From positions 8,440,001-8,504,000 of the forward strand of contig CM051030.1 in assembly GCA_027627225.1 (NCBI GenBank): a stretch of 64,000 nucleotides of DNA. Reading direction: 5' to 3'. Below are positions 34,037 to 47,236 of this stretch, piece after piece (the stretch's first letter is position 1; each line of letters opens with the position of its first letter). Origin of the DNA: Congeria kusceri. Lineage: Eukaryota > Mollusca > Bivalvia > Myida > Dreissenidae. Position numbers and translations under genes: made by a program. The notes under the pieces are model-generated. The model was not told the origin of the DNA. It did not search any database and was given only the letters and a program-made list of their open reading frames with translations.

Positions 34037-34642
34037 ATGTTATCTTCGACCCTGACAACGAAATGACAAGCCTAATGGACATTGATTTAGGATTGTGCTT
34101 TTATTTCTACAGTATTAATTATGTAGTTATCTTATTTATTATTGTGTTAAATATGACAGACTCATTTTGTAAATATTGCACGTTGATTAATGTTAATTTT
34201 ACGTATGTAAAATGTAACATCTGTGTACATGTTGGCTGTATAGTTCTACTGTACAGGTTGCATGTACACATATTCTGTGTAAACTTTATTTTAAACCTTT
34301 TAATTATCTCCCCTTTCAATTGTGTTTTCTCAAAGTATCCAAAACACTACACGTTTAAATCAATCAATAAATATCAATATACACCTAGTACTTGTAAACG
34401 TTATTTTATCGATAGCGATTTACATTCACTGTGTTTACATTTAAACCTCGTCTGTCGCTACGACTCGATAAAGTCGTCGACTCATTATCGGTTTTATTTA
34501 TACCTTTTCAGTTCTAAGCGTATTATGTACTATCACAACTATTGTTTATTTATCTTACAGCGTACGTTAAACCTCAGTTTATGGGCGCCGCCATCTTTGT
34601 TTTAAACTTTGACCTTTTAAGTTTAAAAAACAGAACATTAAG
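34037..34642 (+). other. LINE C inter-ORF spacer
   Basis: AT-rich sequence between ORF1 and ORF2. An open stretch across part of it has no family resemblance, and I do not call it a gene. Confidence 0.6.
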
Positions 34643-37600
34643 ATGTCTCTTAAAATAGAAAGCATAAACATTAATGGATTTAGATCCAAAAATAAGCAGC
34701 AATATATTAAGGAATATATCATAAAAAATAAACCTAATGTTTTATGTAATCAAGAAACTTTTATCGATATTTATTTTTTGGCAAAAGACATTGAAAATTT
34801 TATTTCTAAAGACTATACTTATATTTGGAGTTTTTCAAATGGTCAATCGTGTGGTGTCTGTACTATAATTATTGATCCAAATATAATATGCAGTAAATTT
34901 CAGACCGATTTTGATGGTCGGTTTATATATGTTGATGTAAAATTTTTAGCACATAATTTCAGAATTTGTAATATTTATGCTCCAAATACTCCTGGGGAAA
35001 GAAATGATTTGTTTGAATCAATCAAGAAATTTCTAGTTTCAAGTAGTAATCTTATTGTCCTTGGAGATTTTAATTTTGTGTCAAATCCAAAATTAGATAA
35101 ATTAGGTGGTAATATTGATAAATCTTCTGTGGGTTGTTCTGTTTTTAAAAATATTATTGAAAAATACAAATTAAAAGTTACTTACAGATATCTAAACCCT
35201 ACTTCTAAAGCTACAACATGGGGTAGAAAATCTAATAATGGAGAGCTAATTAGTTGTAGACTGGATAGAATTTATGTCTGTAATTTAATTATTGAATGTT
35301 GCTATGATTCTAAAATTATCCCATTTCCATTCTCAGACCATGATCTTGTTAGTATTTCTGTTAAATTAGATAATGCTAATGAAAGTATTACTGTTGGTAA
35401 GTCTTATTGGAAGCTAAATAATTCTATTTTAGAAGATGAAGATTTTGTATCTGCCTTTGAATTTTATTTTAAAGTTATTACAAAAACAAAATTAAATACA
35501 TTAGACTGGTGAGATGATATAAAAGTTAAAATCAAAGAATTTTGTATTGATTATAGTAAATCAAAAAGTAAAAATTCATATAAGGAAATTAAAGATTTAA
35601 TTAAGCAATATCACACCTGTTCAGATACCTCTAAAAAATTAGATATAAAAAATTCATTAAATAATTTACACACCAATATTTTTAAAGGGGCATATATTAG
35701 AAGTAAAATTAATGTGCTTGATAACAATGAGAATTCTAGCACATATTTTCATGACAAAGAATTCCAGAATGGAAATGATAAAATTATTACCCATATAATT
35801 GATGGTGATATTGATAAAAAATCTTCTAGTGAAATTCTACAAACCTTTAAATCATTTTATGAAACTCTATACACCGAAGAACCTGTAGATATATCCTTAA
35901 ATTGTAAATTTTTAAACAATTTACCTAAAGTTTCAATTGATGACAATGTTATGCTTAGCAGTCCTTTAACTTTAGATGAGATCACTTTAGCTCTGAAACA
36001 AATGGACCATACAAAATCACCTGGTAGCGATGGTCTTACTTCTTTTATTTATGTCAAATTTATTCATTTATTTGGTCCCATATTGTTAGAATTATATAAT
36101 ACATGTTTTCAACTTGGCCACATGTCAGAATCTCAAAAACTGTCCTTTATTACTCTTTTATGTAAAGATAAAGATAATAAAACATCTGTTAAAAACTATA
36201 GACCAATTTCTTTATTAAATATTGATAGGAAAATTTTATCAAAGGTCATGGCCAATAGATTAAGTAAGGTTTTGGCCTCTATAGTTGGAATTTCACGAAC
36301 CTGTTCTATTCCTGGGAGATCCATTTTTGATAATGTACATTTACTTAGAAATATTATCAGTTATGTCGAGCAGAAAAATTTAACAGCTTGTTTTATCTGC
36401 TTAGACCAGGAAAAGGCTTTTGACCGTGTCTCATGGCCTTTCCTGTTTAGCACCCTCCAAGCATTTGGTTTTGATAATAGTTTTATAGATTGGATTAAGG
36501 TTTTATACAAAGATATCAAGTCATCCGTCATTGTAAATGGACATATTTCTGAGCCATTTGCATTGACACGTTCAGTCCGCCAGGGCTGTTCGTTATCTCC
36601 TCTCCTATATGTCTTATGTTTAGAACCCTTTGCTAAGGTTATACAAGATGACTCAAATATTAATGGCATAAAAACTCCAGGGGGAAAATTTCACGTTAAA
36701 ATGTCCCTTTATGCTGATGACAATACTACTTGTCTATCAGATGACAGGTCAATGTCCTTCTTTTTTAAACATGTATCAGACTTTGAAAAGGTCTCTGGGT
36801 CTAAAATTAATTATAAGAAAAGCTGTGGAATGTTTTTGGGGAAATGGAAATCAAGGTCTGATCATCCTTTCGGCATTTCTTGGGTAAAAAATTGCAAATT
36901 ATTAGGTTATAAATTTGGTCACAATTTAACAGATGATGATTTATTTCATGATTTGTTAATTAAATTTGAAAGAACACTAAACTTATGGAAATCTCGTGGT
37001 AAATCCTATAAAGGTAGAAGTTCTATTTTAAACACGTTTGTATTATCTAAAATAATGTATTACATACAATGCCAGACAGTCCCTTCCCATTATATTAATT
37101 TATTTCAGAAACTTTGTTTCAAATTTATTTGGGGTAGAAAATTCGAACCTGTGTCAAGAAAAACTTTATATTTGCCGTTTGTAAAAGGGGGCTTGAATGT
37201 TCCAAATATTGATTGAAAATAAACGCATTTTATCTAAGTCACATTTTTAAAATTATTAACAGTCATCCAGCTCCATGGGTTGAGTTTGCAATCTATTGGA
37301 TTGGGATTCAGTTAAGGGAATTTAATCCTTCTATTGCCTCAAATAACATTCCTCATAGTGATGTTATTCCCCCGTTTTATTCTAAATGTTTAAAAGTTTT
37401 TAATAATTTTGTTGAAAATTCTCAAACAAGTGTTCATTCAACATGGCCTGTCAAATACATTTATAATTATTTAATTGAATCAATGAATCATGAACCAAAA
37501 TGTATCAAAGATTTTAAGTCTGTGAATTTCAAGAATACTTTTAAGAATGTGTTTTCTGCTGCAATCGATTCAGTCTGCAGAAACACCTGTTATAACTTAG

Positions 37601-38106
37601 TCCATAACACTATTTTCACAAATCAATTTTTATATTGTAAAAACATGTCAAAATCTAGTAAGTGCACTTTTTGTTCTAGTCCTGAAACTATTGATCATTT
37701 GTTTATCCAATGTTATATGTCTACTTCGGTTAACAAAGTTGTATTATACTTAATGCATGTCCTTACTGCAGATAACCATAAACTTTCTGTAAAAGAATTT
37801 CACTATTTAGACCTTGATAATGCATATGGTTCTGAAATGAAGTATGTATTTTTAATCTTATTGTCAGAATCCAGACATATTATTTGGAAATGCCGAAATG
37901 AAGTAAAGTATGAAAACAAGTTGTACAGTCCTTTTGATATTATATGCAAATTGATAAGTAGATTAAAATACCGCATTTTGTTGGATTTTAAAAGATTGAA
38001 ATTAGAAAAATTTGAATTAATTTGGGGAGAATATTGTGATGTTGTTTCAGATAAAATACTTTTTAGACAGGATTTAAATCCTGCAGTTTATGCTAATGTA
38101 CATTAA
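34643..38106 (+). pseudogene. LINE C ORF2 (endonuclease-reverse transcriptase), two lesions
   Basis: From ATG 34643: an apurinic-type endonuclease with I-N-I-N-G, C-N-Q-E-T, I-Y-A-P-N-T-P, G-D-F-N and F-S-D-H-D, covering about the first 250 codons. The RT follows, with Y-R-P-I-S-L-L-N, D-Q-E-K-A-F-D-R-V, R-Q-G-C-S-L-S-P-L and the Y-A-D-D catalytic motif at 36710-36721. The C-terminus has C-T-F-C...H-L-F-I-Q-C and R-H-I-I-W-K-C-R-N-E-V-K. An in-frame TGA at 35510-35512 follows L-D-W. A missing T near 37213 (LINE B has GATTTGAAAATAAAC, here GATTGAAAATAAAC) shifts the frame; coding continues in the new frame to TAA 38104-38106. Everything else is intact, so inactivation looks recent. Confidence 0.88.
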
Positions 38107-39247
38107 TTAATTTATCGTATTTGATTGTATAAGTGCACTTCCTTTTTGCTGTTTGTGTTCTTCTCTCTGATTTCAGGATGACGACGTCGAGGCGCGCTGA
38201 GGAGAGGTACTCGGGTTGTCATCCTGAGTCGGAGAGGAGGCCACATAGAGTTTATAGTGCTTTGAGTGTTCATAGTGTGCATATTTGAATGTTATGTATA
38301 TTTATATTAATGTGCATCATCTCTTTTTATCATCAGTGTTCCTGTGTTTCATTTCAATCATAATTTCATATACTCTGTAACCCAGTAATGGGCTCATTTT
38401 CATTTCACTCATTGAAGTCCATTATCACTCATATTTCATCACTATGTATATTCGACATACCATTGCCTCATTTTTCACCCATGTAGGACATAGGAACATT
38501 GTACTAATATTTCCCTATAGTATAGAGGTTCATTGGTTTTCCAATCAAACACAATTTATTATAGTGTCACACTCTTTCAGGCCTAACTGGTTGGCGGGGC
38601 TGGGGCGGGTGGATAGTGGTACCGAAGGCTATGGACGTGCCTCAGCCCCGCCACCCAGAGCAGCCGTAGACTTCTTTTTATATTCTCTGCGGATCTTCAC
38701 GGAGAGTGCCCGAGCATGATCTGGGGGGGGGGGGGGTTTGCGGAGAATACACTTTTTCAAACCTTTTTTATATTACGGTCTACAGTTTCTATTATTTTGT
38801 ATCGCTTACTTCAGTTTTATTTGCCTCATTAAGTAGTGTGACAAATTTTCATGTTTAATAATTTTAATATGTATATATATATTTATACAGATATAACCTC
38901 TATACAACCTACTAATTAAGACCCGCTTCATATAGGTCGGTGACTTAATATTTGTTTAAAATTCATGCTTCCATTTGACTAAATTATTTACAATATTAAT
39001 ACGTATCTCCAATTTAAAAGCGTGCAGACGCAGTGAAAGACTGTTATTTCCTCTTTAAACGTGCAGACGTGATAATGACTGTTTTACTTATTATTTAAAC
39101 GTGCAGACGTGTGAAGACTGTGAACTACATATAATCTCTTTTATTTCAATCTTAAATGTTTAGTATATAAAAAAGTCACCCTCATACTTGTAAATATTAA
39201 TTTAGATTCTTTTAGCGGGTACTTGGTGCTACCCCAAGGTACGAATG

Positions 39248-39253
39248 AATAAA
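39248..39253 (+). promoter_or_regulatory. AATAAA at LINE C 3' end
   Basis: AATAAA lies about 20 nt before the A-rich tail. The same signal is found at the ends of LINEs A and B. Confidence 0.7.
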
Positions 39254-39274
39254 TTTTATGCAAAAGAAAAAAAA

Positions 39275-41359
39275 TTCTGATATGTGGATTTCCACAAGAA
39301 TCAAAGCGTTGCTTCAGAAGGTGGAAATTTCTTAGTTACAGAAACGCTGAAGCTTATAGATAATAATAGTTCATGACTACTCGGGAATAATTGAGACACC
39401 TCACGAGCAAATGAACTTGTTTTGGTAACATATTTTCAATATATCCACAATTAGTTGGCAACGTATTTGAAACGTTCCGGTTATGATTTAATTTCCGGTG
39501 AAACCTGCCAATGGATATAAATGGGAGCTCTAAATACTGTCGCCATATTGGTGGAAAAATTATCTTTTTGCATAGAATTATAGAATATTATATCGGGATG
39601 TTGCGAAGTATATCGCGCTTTTTATTTCCGATATTTGGATTTTCACAAGAATCAAAGTGATGCCTCGTGGAATGGAAACAGTTAAATAATCATAGAAGCT
39701 TATAGCTTATAGTTGTTTATAACTATTTGGGAAAGATACAGACACTTCATCAGCAAACGAACGTTGTTTCGGTAACATCTTTGCAATATGTCCAAAAATA
39801 GATGTCAACGTATTTCAAACGTTTTCATTATGATTGCATTTCCGGTGAAACCTGCCAATGGATATAAATGGGAGCTCTAAATACTGTCGCCATATTGGTG
39901 GAAAAATTATCTTTTTGCATGGAATTATAGAATATTATATCGGGATGTTGCGAAGCATATCGCTCTTTTTATTTCCGATATTTGGATTTTCACAAGAATC
40001 AAAGTGATGCTTATGGGAAGGGAAACAGTTAAAGAATCATAGAAGCTTATAATTTATAGTTGTTTATAACTACTTGGGAAAGATACAGACACTTCACCAG
40101 CAAACGAACGTTGTTTCGGTAACATCTTTTCAATATATCCAAAATAGATGTCAACGTATTTCAAACGTTTTCATTATGATTGCATTTCCTGTGAAACCTG
40201 CCAATGGATATAAATGGGAGCTCTAAATACTGTCGCCATATTGGTGGAAAAACTTTCTTTTTGCATGGAATTATAGAATATTATATCGGGATGTTCCGAA
40301 GCATATCGCTCTTTTTATTTCCGATATTTGGATTTTCACAAGAATCAAAGTGATGCTTCGGGGAATGGAAAGAGTTAACGAATCATAGAAGCTTATAGCT
40401 TATAGTTGTTTATAACTACTTGGGAAAGATACAGACACTTCATCAGCAAACGAACGTTGTTTCGGTAACATCTTTGCAATATATCCAAAAATATATGTCA
40501 ACTTATTTCCAACGTTTTCATTATGATTGCATTTCCGGTCAAACCTGCCAATGGATATAAATGGGAGCTCTAAATACTGTCGCCATATTGGTGGAAAAAT
40601 TATCTTTTTGCATGGAATTATAGAATATTATATCGGGATGTTGCGAAGCATATCGCGCTTTTTATTTCCGATATTGGATTTTCACAAGTATCAAACTGAT
40701 GCGTCGGGGAAGGGAAACAGTTAAAGAATCATAGAAGCTTATAGCTTATAGTTGTTTATAACTACTTAGGAAAGATACAGACACTTCATCACCAAACGAA
40801 CGTTGTTTCGGTAACATCTTTGCAATATATGCAAAACTAGATGTCAACGTATTTCAAACGTTTTCATTATGATTGCATTTCCGGTGAAACCTGCCAATGG
40901 ATATAAATGGGAGCTCTAAATACTGTCGCCATATTGGTGGAAAAACTATCTTTTTGCATGGAATTATAGAATATTATATCGGGATGTTCCGAAGCATATC
41001 GCGCTTTTTATTTCCGATATTTGGATTTTCACAAGAATCAAAGTGATACTTCGGGGAATGGAAAGAGTTAACGAATCATAGAAGCTTATAGCTTATAGTT
41101 GTTTATAACTACTTGGGAAAGATACAGACACTTCATCAGCAAACGAACGTTGTTTCGGTAACATCTTTGCAAAATATATGTCAACGTATTTCCAACGTTT
41201 TCATTATGATTGCATTTCCGGTCAAACCTGCCAATGGATATAAATGGGAGCTCTAAATACTGTCGCCATATTGGTGGAAAAATTATCTTTTTGCATGGAA
41301 TTATAGAATATTATATCGGGATGTTGCGAAGCATATCGCGCTTTTTATTTCCGATATTT
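39275..41359 (+). repeat. 346-bp satellite monomers, block 1
   Basis: About six tandem copies, spaced 337-347 bp when measured from GGAGCTCTAAATACTGTCGCC (39534, 39871, 40217, 40564, 40910, 41247). Each unit also holds TTTTTGCATGGAATTATAG, AAGCTTATAGCTTATAG and GTTGTTTCGGTAACATC. Short apparent proteins of 60-90 residues across the units are by-products and are not under visible constraint. Confidence 0.9.
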
Positions 41360-44300
41360 CTACCACATGGCTGATTCCTTAACGTGGTGTGGTGGTTTGA
41401 GTGCCTCGATGACCCGGCGAGCTACGCCAGCGGGAGTGTAAACTTCTGGCAGGGCTTCCCAAGCTGGACAGGTCGAAGGGTAGAGGACAGACGAATATCA
41501 GTCACCTCTCCTCGAGGCTAAGGGGTATGAGAAGGATCACTCAGACAGAAAAACCAAGGGCAGGAGATGCTCTACAGCCATGGCAGGCAAGTCTCCTACG
41601 ACAAGGAAAAGTCGGAGAATAAACCACTGCTGAAGACGGATGCACTGGGCCAGAGTGCGCATAACGACAGTGCAACGCTTTCCACTCCAATGATGGACAA
41701 CAATGGATCTTTGCGTGATGGTGCTCTGCCTGTGGAGTCCCCCCGGGCTGGTAGAGTGCCGGACCCCATGCCTCGAAGGGGTCCAACCCAAGCTACCGGA
41801 GGTCACCCCGTCCCGCTGCGAGGAGCCAGGCTACGGAGGCGGAGGGTAAATGCGGCTGGCCAAGAAAGAACACCAAGCACTCAAGAGACCCCTCGACCGC
41901 TGAACATCCTTCAATGGAATGCGGAGGGAATACACAACAAAAAGCTTCCTTTCACTGAAAGACTGCACGCCGACAATATTGATGTAGCCTGTATCCAAGA
42001 AACCCACCTGAATTCAAACCACCGGTTCACCATCAGAGGATACCAAACCTTCAGGCTAGACAGAGAAGGATGACACAAAGGAGGAGTGCTGATGCTCATC
42101 AAGAACAATATCCCAGCACAAGAAATTAAAGTAGTCACTAACCAACAAGCTGAAATCCAAGGAGTCAATCTCACAATGGACAGGTCTGTAATTACAATAT
42201 ACAATCTGTACTGCCCCCAAGACAAAGAACTTTCCCTGCAGTACCTGGAAAACCTACCCACTGAGAACTGCTTGGTTGTTGGAGACTTCAACAGCCACTC
42301 AACCTGTTGGGGCTATGAAGAGACGGACAGAAGAGGATAGGAAGTGGAGGACTGGCAGATTGATACCCAAATGGTTCTGCTGAATGATCCAGAAGACCCA
42401 CCCACCTTCTTCTCACGCAGGTGGCTGTCAACTTCTACCCCAGATCTCGCCTTTGCAACTGATGATCTCTCCAAGAAGACCACCAGAGGGGTACTGAGCC
42501 AGTTAGGAGGCAGCGACCACAGACCAGTAAAGCTGGCCATCAACCTGCAGTACAGACCACAGAACTCAACAACGTTCCAAGGTGGAACTACAAGAAGGCA
42601 GACTGGAACATGTTTGCAAGCCTCACAGACCTCTACACCAGGGGCCTAAAAACAGACGACCTTAATATCAACCGAGTCACCAGGAACTTCAATCAGGCCA
42701 TTCTGAAAGCGGCTTCCGAGACAATCCCACGGGGCGCACGTAAGAACTACAGGCCCTACTGGACGGAAGAGCTTCAAGAACTTGAGGACCAAGTCAGCAG
42801 CAGCAGACAGGAAGTAGAGGAGAATCCCTCTGTTGACAACAACATCGCCCTGAAAGCAGCCACTGCCAAGTACAGAAGAGCCTACCTTCAAGCAGCAAGA
42901 TCTAGCTGGAGAGAAAAAACCGAGAAGCTAAACTTAGATAGGGACGGAAACAAGCTGTGGAAGCTGACCAAAGCGATGAATGGTGAAGACACAAGGGCAG
43001 AGCCAATTACCATCTCACAAGGCCAAGAGTTGCTGACAGGGAGAGAAGCTGCCAACCTTTTTATAGATAATTATGAGGAAGTCAGCAACATCACTGTACC
43101 TGAAGAAAGAAAGGCCCAGGTACAGGAGGAGAGAAGAACCTCCAAGGAGTATCAGCCAGAGGAACACATGAACAAGCCGTTCAACCATCATGAACTAGCA
43201 GACGCCATGAAAGCCTTGCAAGAAAGAAAATCCCCAGGGCCAGACAAAATAACCAATGAGATGCTTATACATTTAGGCACAAGGGCAAAAACACAGTTAT
43301 TGAAAATCTTCAACAACAGCTGGAAGACTGGCCATGTTCCACAAATCTGGCGAGAGGCTGATATGGTCCCCATCCACAAGAAGGGCAAAGACCGAGCAAA
43401 GGTGGACAGCTACAGACCCATCAGTCTCACCAGCTGTGTGGGCAAACTCATGGAACGGCTAATCAACACCAGGCTCACTTGGCATTTGGAGAAGAACAAC
43501 ACTATTTCCCCAGAGCAGGCAGGATTCAGGCAAAATCGTTCGACTGAGGACCAGGTGACGTATATCGCCCAGAAGATTGAAGATGGCTTCCAGGACAAGA
43601 AAAACACCCTGACGATCTGGATTGACATGGAGAAGGCCTTCGATAAGGTCTGGAAGGAAGGGCTGAAGCTGAAGCTCCAGAAAAGTGGTGTGGCCGGTTG
43701 TATGTTCCAATGGATCTGCCAGTACTTGAACAGCAGGAAAGCAAGAGTCCATGTAAGTGGACAGTACAGCCGGAAGAAGACACTGAAAGACGGAGTCCCG
43801 CAAGGCGGAGTCCTCAGCCCCACCTTGTTCCTAGTCTTCATCAACGACATCGTCAAGGACCTCCCTCGAAATGTCCATGGGGCCATCTATGCGGACGATC
43901 TTGCACTCTGGTGCTCAGAAGAACACATCACAACCGCAAACTACCGGATGCAAGAGGCGCTGAAAGTTCTTGAGGACTGGACAAAGAAGTGGCTCATCAC
44001 CATCAACTCCAGGAAGACCACTTACACGATCTTTAGCCTCTCCCCAAAAGAAGTGAAGGCCAATCTCAAGCTCTGCGGACAGACGCTGCAAGCTGACCAC
44101 ACCCCCACGTATCTTGGCGTGACCTTCGACAGGCGACTCACTTGGAAACAGCAGACAGAGAAAGTCGAAGCTAGAGCCAAACTGCGGTTAGCACTCATGA
44201 AAAAGCTAACCGGCACAACATGGGGGGCAGATGCAGCAATCCTCAAGAAGATGTACATGGGCAGCGTTAGACCAGTCCTTGAGTATGGGGTGACGGCATG

Positions 44301-45587
44301 GGGCACAGCAAGCAAGTCAAACTTTGACAGAGTCAGCAAGGTGCAGAACCAGGCGGCCAGAATCATCACTGGCGCCATGCGGTCAACCCCTATTCAAGAG
44401 CTGGAAACCATCACGGGTCTTGAGCCCATAGAAGACAGAAGGGACACCAAACTCCTCACCCAGGCAGCAAAGTTCAAAAGACTGCCAAATCATCCCATGA
44501 AAGACAGACTGTGCCAACCAACAAAAGGAAGACTGAAGAGAGGGAGCTTCATCCACCAGACGAGGGTTTTGGAAAGGAAATGCCAAGATATCCTGGATCA
44601 AGAACCCAAAGATATCCCCCCGTACCTTGAAAACCCAGGCTGGAGCGATGCTGAAAGACCCCAGATACACAGCAGTATTCCTGGCATTGGCAAGAAAGAC
44701 TCCCAGAGCGATGCTGAAAAGAAGTCCATCTCCATGGAACACATCAACAACTCCTACCCACAACACAACTGGACTCATGTCTACACTGATGGGTCTGCTG
44801 ACCAGGCTGTCAGAAGTGGTGGTGCCGGAATCTACATCAGGTATCCAGGAGGTAGAGAACAACACATCTCCCTCGCTACTGGCCTCTATTCCACCAACTT
44901 CAAGGCTGAAGCAGTAGCGCTCAAGACAGGTGCAGTCCACATTGAGCACAGTCCACTCTCCTCCAACAACGTTGTGTTCTTCAGCGACGCAAAGTCAGTC
45001 CTGCAGGCCCTAGACACTGCCAGAGACAAAGAACTGAACGACCTGTCATCTGCCTTGACCTCCCTGTGCAGAGCCCACACGGTCGTGCTGCAATGGGTCC
45101 CCTCTCACTGCAACATACTAGGCAATGAAGCCGCAGACACTCTGGCAAAGGAGGGCACCACAAAAGAACAGAATGACAGGTCAACCACCTTCAAAGAAGC
45201 CAAGACCATCATCAAGGCAAAGCAACACACCAAGTGGCTACAACAGCACCCACGATACAACCGAAATGACCCATACCACCTGCTCTCAAGATCTGAGCAG
45301 GTCCTCATATTCAGGCTGCGGACAGGCCACAACCGTATGAACCACCACCTTTTCACCAAGTTCAGATTTGGCCATCAGACCAGTGCCCCTGTCAGACAGA
45401 TAGCATGACAACAGAACACTTGCTGCAGTCCTGCCCACTACACAATGGCCTCAGGCGCCAGATCTGGGCGGAGGAGACCACGATGTAAGGGAAGCTCTAT
45501 GGCAGTCTGGAGGACCTGCGGCGCACGGCGACCTTTGCGCAGAGAGCCGGCGTGTCCATCTGAGTGATCGACAAGAAGAAGAAGAAG
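41360..45587 (+). mobile_element. LINE D copy 1: I-superfamily LINE with RNase H
   Basis: The 4.23-kb element is inserted in a 346-bp monomer. A 13-bp near-duplicate of target flanks it (41347-41359 ATTTCCGATATTT; 45588-45600 ATTTTCGATATTT). It has a GC-rich 5' leader, one long coding region and a short (GAA)n tail instead of poly(A). Endonuclease, RT and RNase H in one ORF without a separate ORF1 suggests an I/Ingi/Nimb-type lineage; the exact clade needs a phylogeny. Its base composition is clearly more GC-rich than that of the surrounding satellite. Confidence 0.88.
41567..45563 (+). pseudogene. LINE D copy 1 polyprotein (EN-RT-RNase H), multiply interrupted
   Basis: The basic, proline-rich N-terminal region leads into an endonuclease (I-L-Q-W-N-A-E-G, C-I-Q-E-T-H, G-D-F-N-S-H, G-S-D-H-R-P). 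It is broken by TGA 42071-42073, TAG 42338-42340 and a frameshift near 42570. The next 932 codons (42610-45408) are uninterrupted. They carry RT motifs including Y-R-P-I-S-L-T, D-M-E-K-A-F-D-K-V, G-V-P-Q-G-G-V-L-S-P and Y-A-D-D (residues 427-430 of this segment). RNase H follows with D727, E767, D793, H833 and D843. A frameshift near 45370 displaces a C-terminal C-x-C...H-x4-C motif into another frame, which has a TAA at 45486-45488 before its end at 45563. Confidence 0.88.
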
Positions 45588-47236
45588 ATTTTCGATATTT
45601 GGATTTTCACAAGAATCAAAGTGATACTTCGGGGAATGGAAACAGTTAAAGAATCATAGAAGCTTATAGCTTATAGTTGTTTATAACTATTTGGGAAAGA
45701 TACAGACACTTCATCAGCAAACGAACGTTGTTTCGGTAACTTCTTTGCAATATATCCAAAAATAGCTGTCAACGTATTTCCAACGTTTTCATTATGATTG
45801 CATTTCCGGTCAAACCTGCCAATGGATATAAATGGGAGCTCTAAATACTGTCGCCATATTGGTGGAAAAATTATCTTTTTGCATGGAATTATAGAATATT
45901 ATATCGGGATGTTGCGAAGCATATCGCGCTTTTTATTTCCGATATTGGATTTTCACAAGAATCAAACTGATGCGTCGGGGAAGGGAAACAGTTAAAGAAT
46001 CATAGAAGCTTATAGCTTATAGTTGTTTATAACTACCTGGGAAAGATACAGACACTTCATCACCAAACGAACGTTGTTTCGGTAACATCTTTGCAATATA
46101 TCCAAAAATAGAGGTCAACGTATTTCAAACGTTTTTATTATGATTGCATTTCCGGTGAAACCTGCCAATGGATATAAATGGGAGCTCTAAATACTATCGC
46201 CATATTGGTGGAAATTCTATCTTTTTGCATGGAATTATAGAATATTATATCGGGATGTTGCGAAGAATATCGCGCTTTTTATTTCCGATATTGGATTTTC
46301 ACAAGAATCAAACTGATGCGTCGGGGAAGGGAAACAGTTAAAGAATCATAGAAGCTTATAGCTTATAGTTGTTTATAACTACTTGGGAAAGATACAGACA
46401 CTTCATCACCAAACGAACGTTGTTTCGGTAACATCTTTGCAATATATGCAAAACTAGATGTCAACGTATTTCAAACGTTTTCATTATGATTGCATTTCCG
46501 GTGAAACCTGCCAATGGATATAAATGGGAGCTCTAAATACTGTCGCCATATTGGTGGAAAAATTATCTTTTTGCATGGAATTATAGAATATTATATCGGG
46601 ATGTTGCGAAGCATATCGCGCTTTTTATTTCCGATATTTGGATTTTCACTAGAATCACAGTGATGCTTCTGGGAAGGGAAACAATTAAAGAATCATAGAA
46701 GCTTATAGCTTATAGTTGTTTATAACTACTTGGGAAAGATACAGACACTTCATCAGCAAACGAACGTTGTTTCGGTAACATCTTTGCAAAATATCCAAAA
46801 ATAGATGTCAACGTATTTCAAACGTTTTCATTATGATTGCATTTCCGGTGAAACCTGCCAATGGATATAAATGGGAGCTCTAAATACTGTCGCCATAGTG
46901 GTGGAAAAACAATCTTTTTGCATGGAATTGTAGAATATTATATCGGGATGTTGCGAAGCATATCGCGCTTTTTATTTCCGATATTTGGATTTTCACAAGA
47001 ATCAAAGTGATGCTTCGGGGAATGGAAACAGTTACAGAATCATAGAAGCTTATAGGTTATAGTTGTTTATAACTACTTGGGAAAGATTCAGACACTTCAT
47101 CAGCAAACGAACGTTGTTTCGGTAACATCTATGTAATATATCCAAAAATAGATGTCAACGTATTTCAAACGTTTTCATTATGATTGCATTTCCGGTGTAA
47201 CCTGCCAATGCCTAAAACTGGGACGTCTAAATGCTG
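45588..47236 (+). repeat. 346-bp satellite monomers, block 2
   Basis: The monomer interrupted by LINE D resumes at TTCGATATTTGGATTTTCAC, followed by about four more units. Two adjacent units here carry the CAAACTGATGCGTCGGGGAAG variant (45968 and 46314); the later duplicate has three. Confidence 0.9.

Larger units (their letters stand above)
32893..39274 (+). mobile_element. LINE C: near full-length L1/Tx1-like retrotransposon
   Basis: The 6.4-kb element has a nucleic-acid-binding ORF1 with a CCHC knuckle, a spacer of about 600 bp, then an ORF2 with endonuclease, RT and a C-terminal CCHC motif. A 3' untranslated region ends in AATAAA (39248) and an A-rich tail. Two ORFs, no RNase H and the C-terminal C-x2-C-x7-H-x4-C motif place it in the L1 superfamily, probably the Tx1 branch. 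It is inactive: ORF1 is frameshifted, and ORF2 has one stop and one frameshift. The 5' flank (CTGGAT) and the 3' flank (TTCTGATATGTGG) come from parts of a monomer about 100 bp apart, suggesting a target deletion. The first bases match the start of U1 snRNA (see findings). Confidence 0.85.

Noticed and set aside
40527..40724. 65-residue protein recurring at 45798, 52353 and 57624
   Set aside because: It is a by-product of the satellite monomer. It is open only in the variant that lacks one T (GATATTGGATT), and other monomers are closed or read differently.
41360..41520. Possible self-cleaving (HDV-like) ribozyme in the GC-rich leader of LINE D
   Set aside because: A small hairpin (GGCG-AGCTA-CGCC) is visible, but I could not assemble the required nested pseudoknot or place the catalytic residues. 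A structure search would be needed.
43410..44949. Several 100-190 residue proteins on the - strand within LINE D (and again at 55236-56775)
   Set aside because: They are antisense to the RT-RNase H frame, with no family resemblance.
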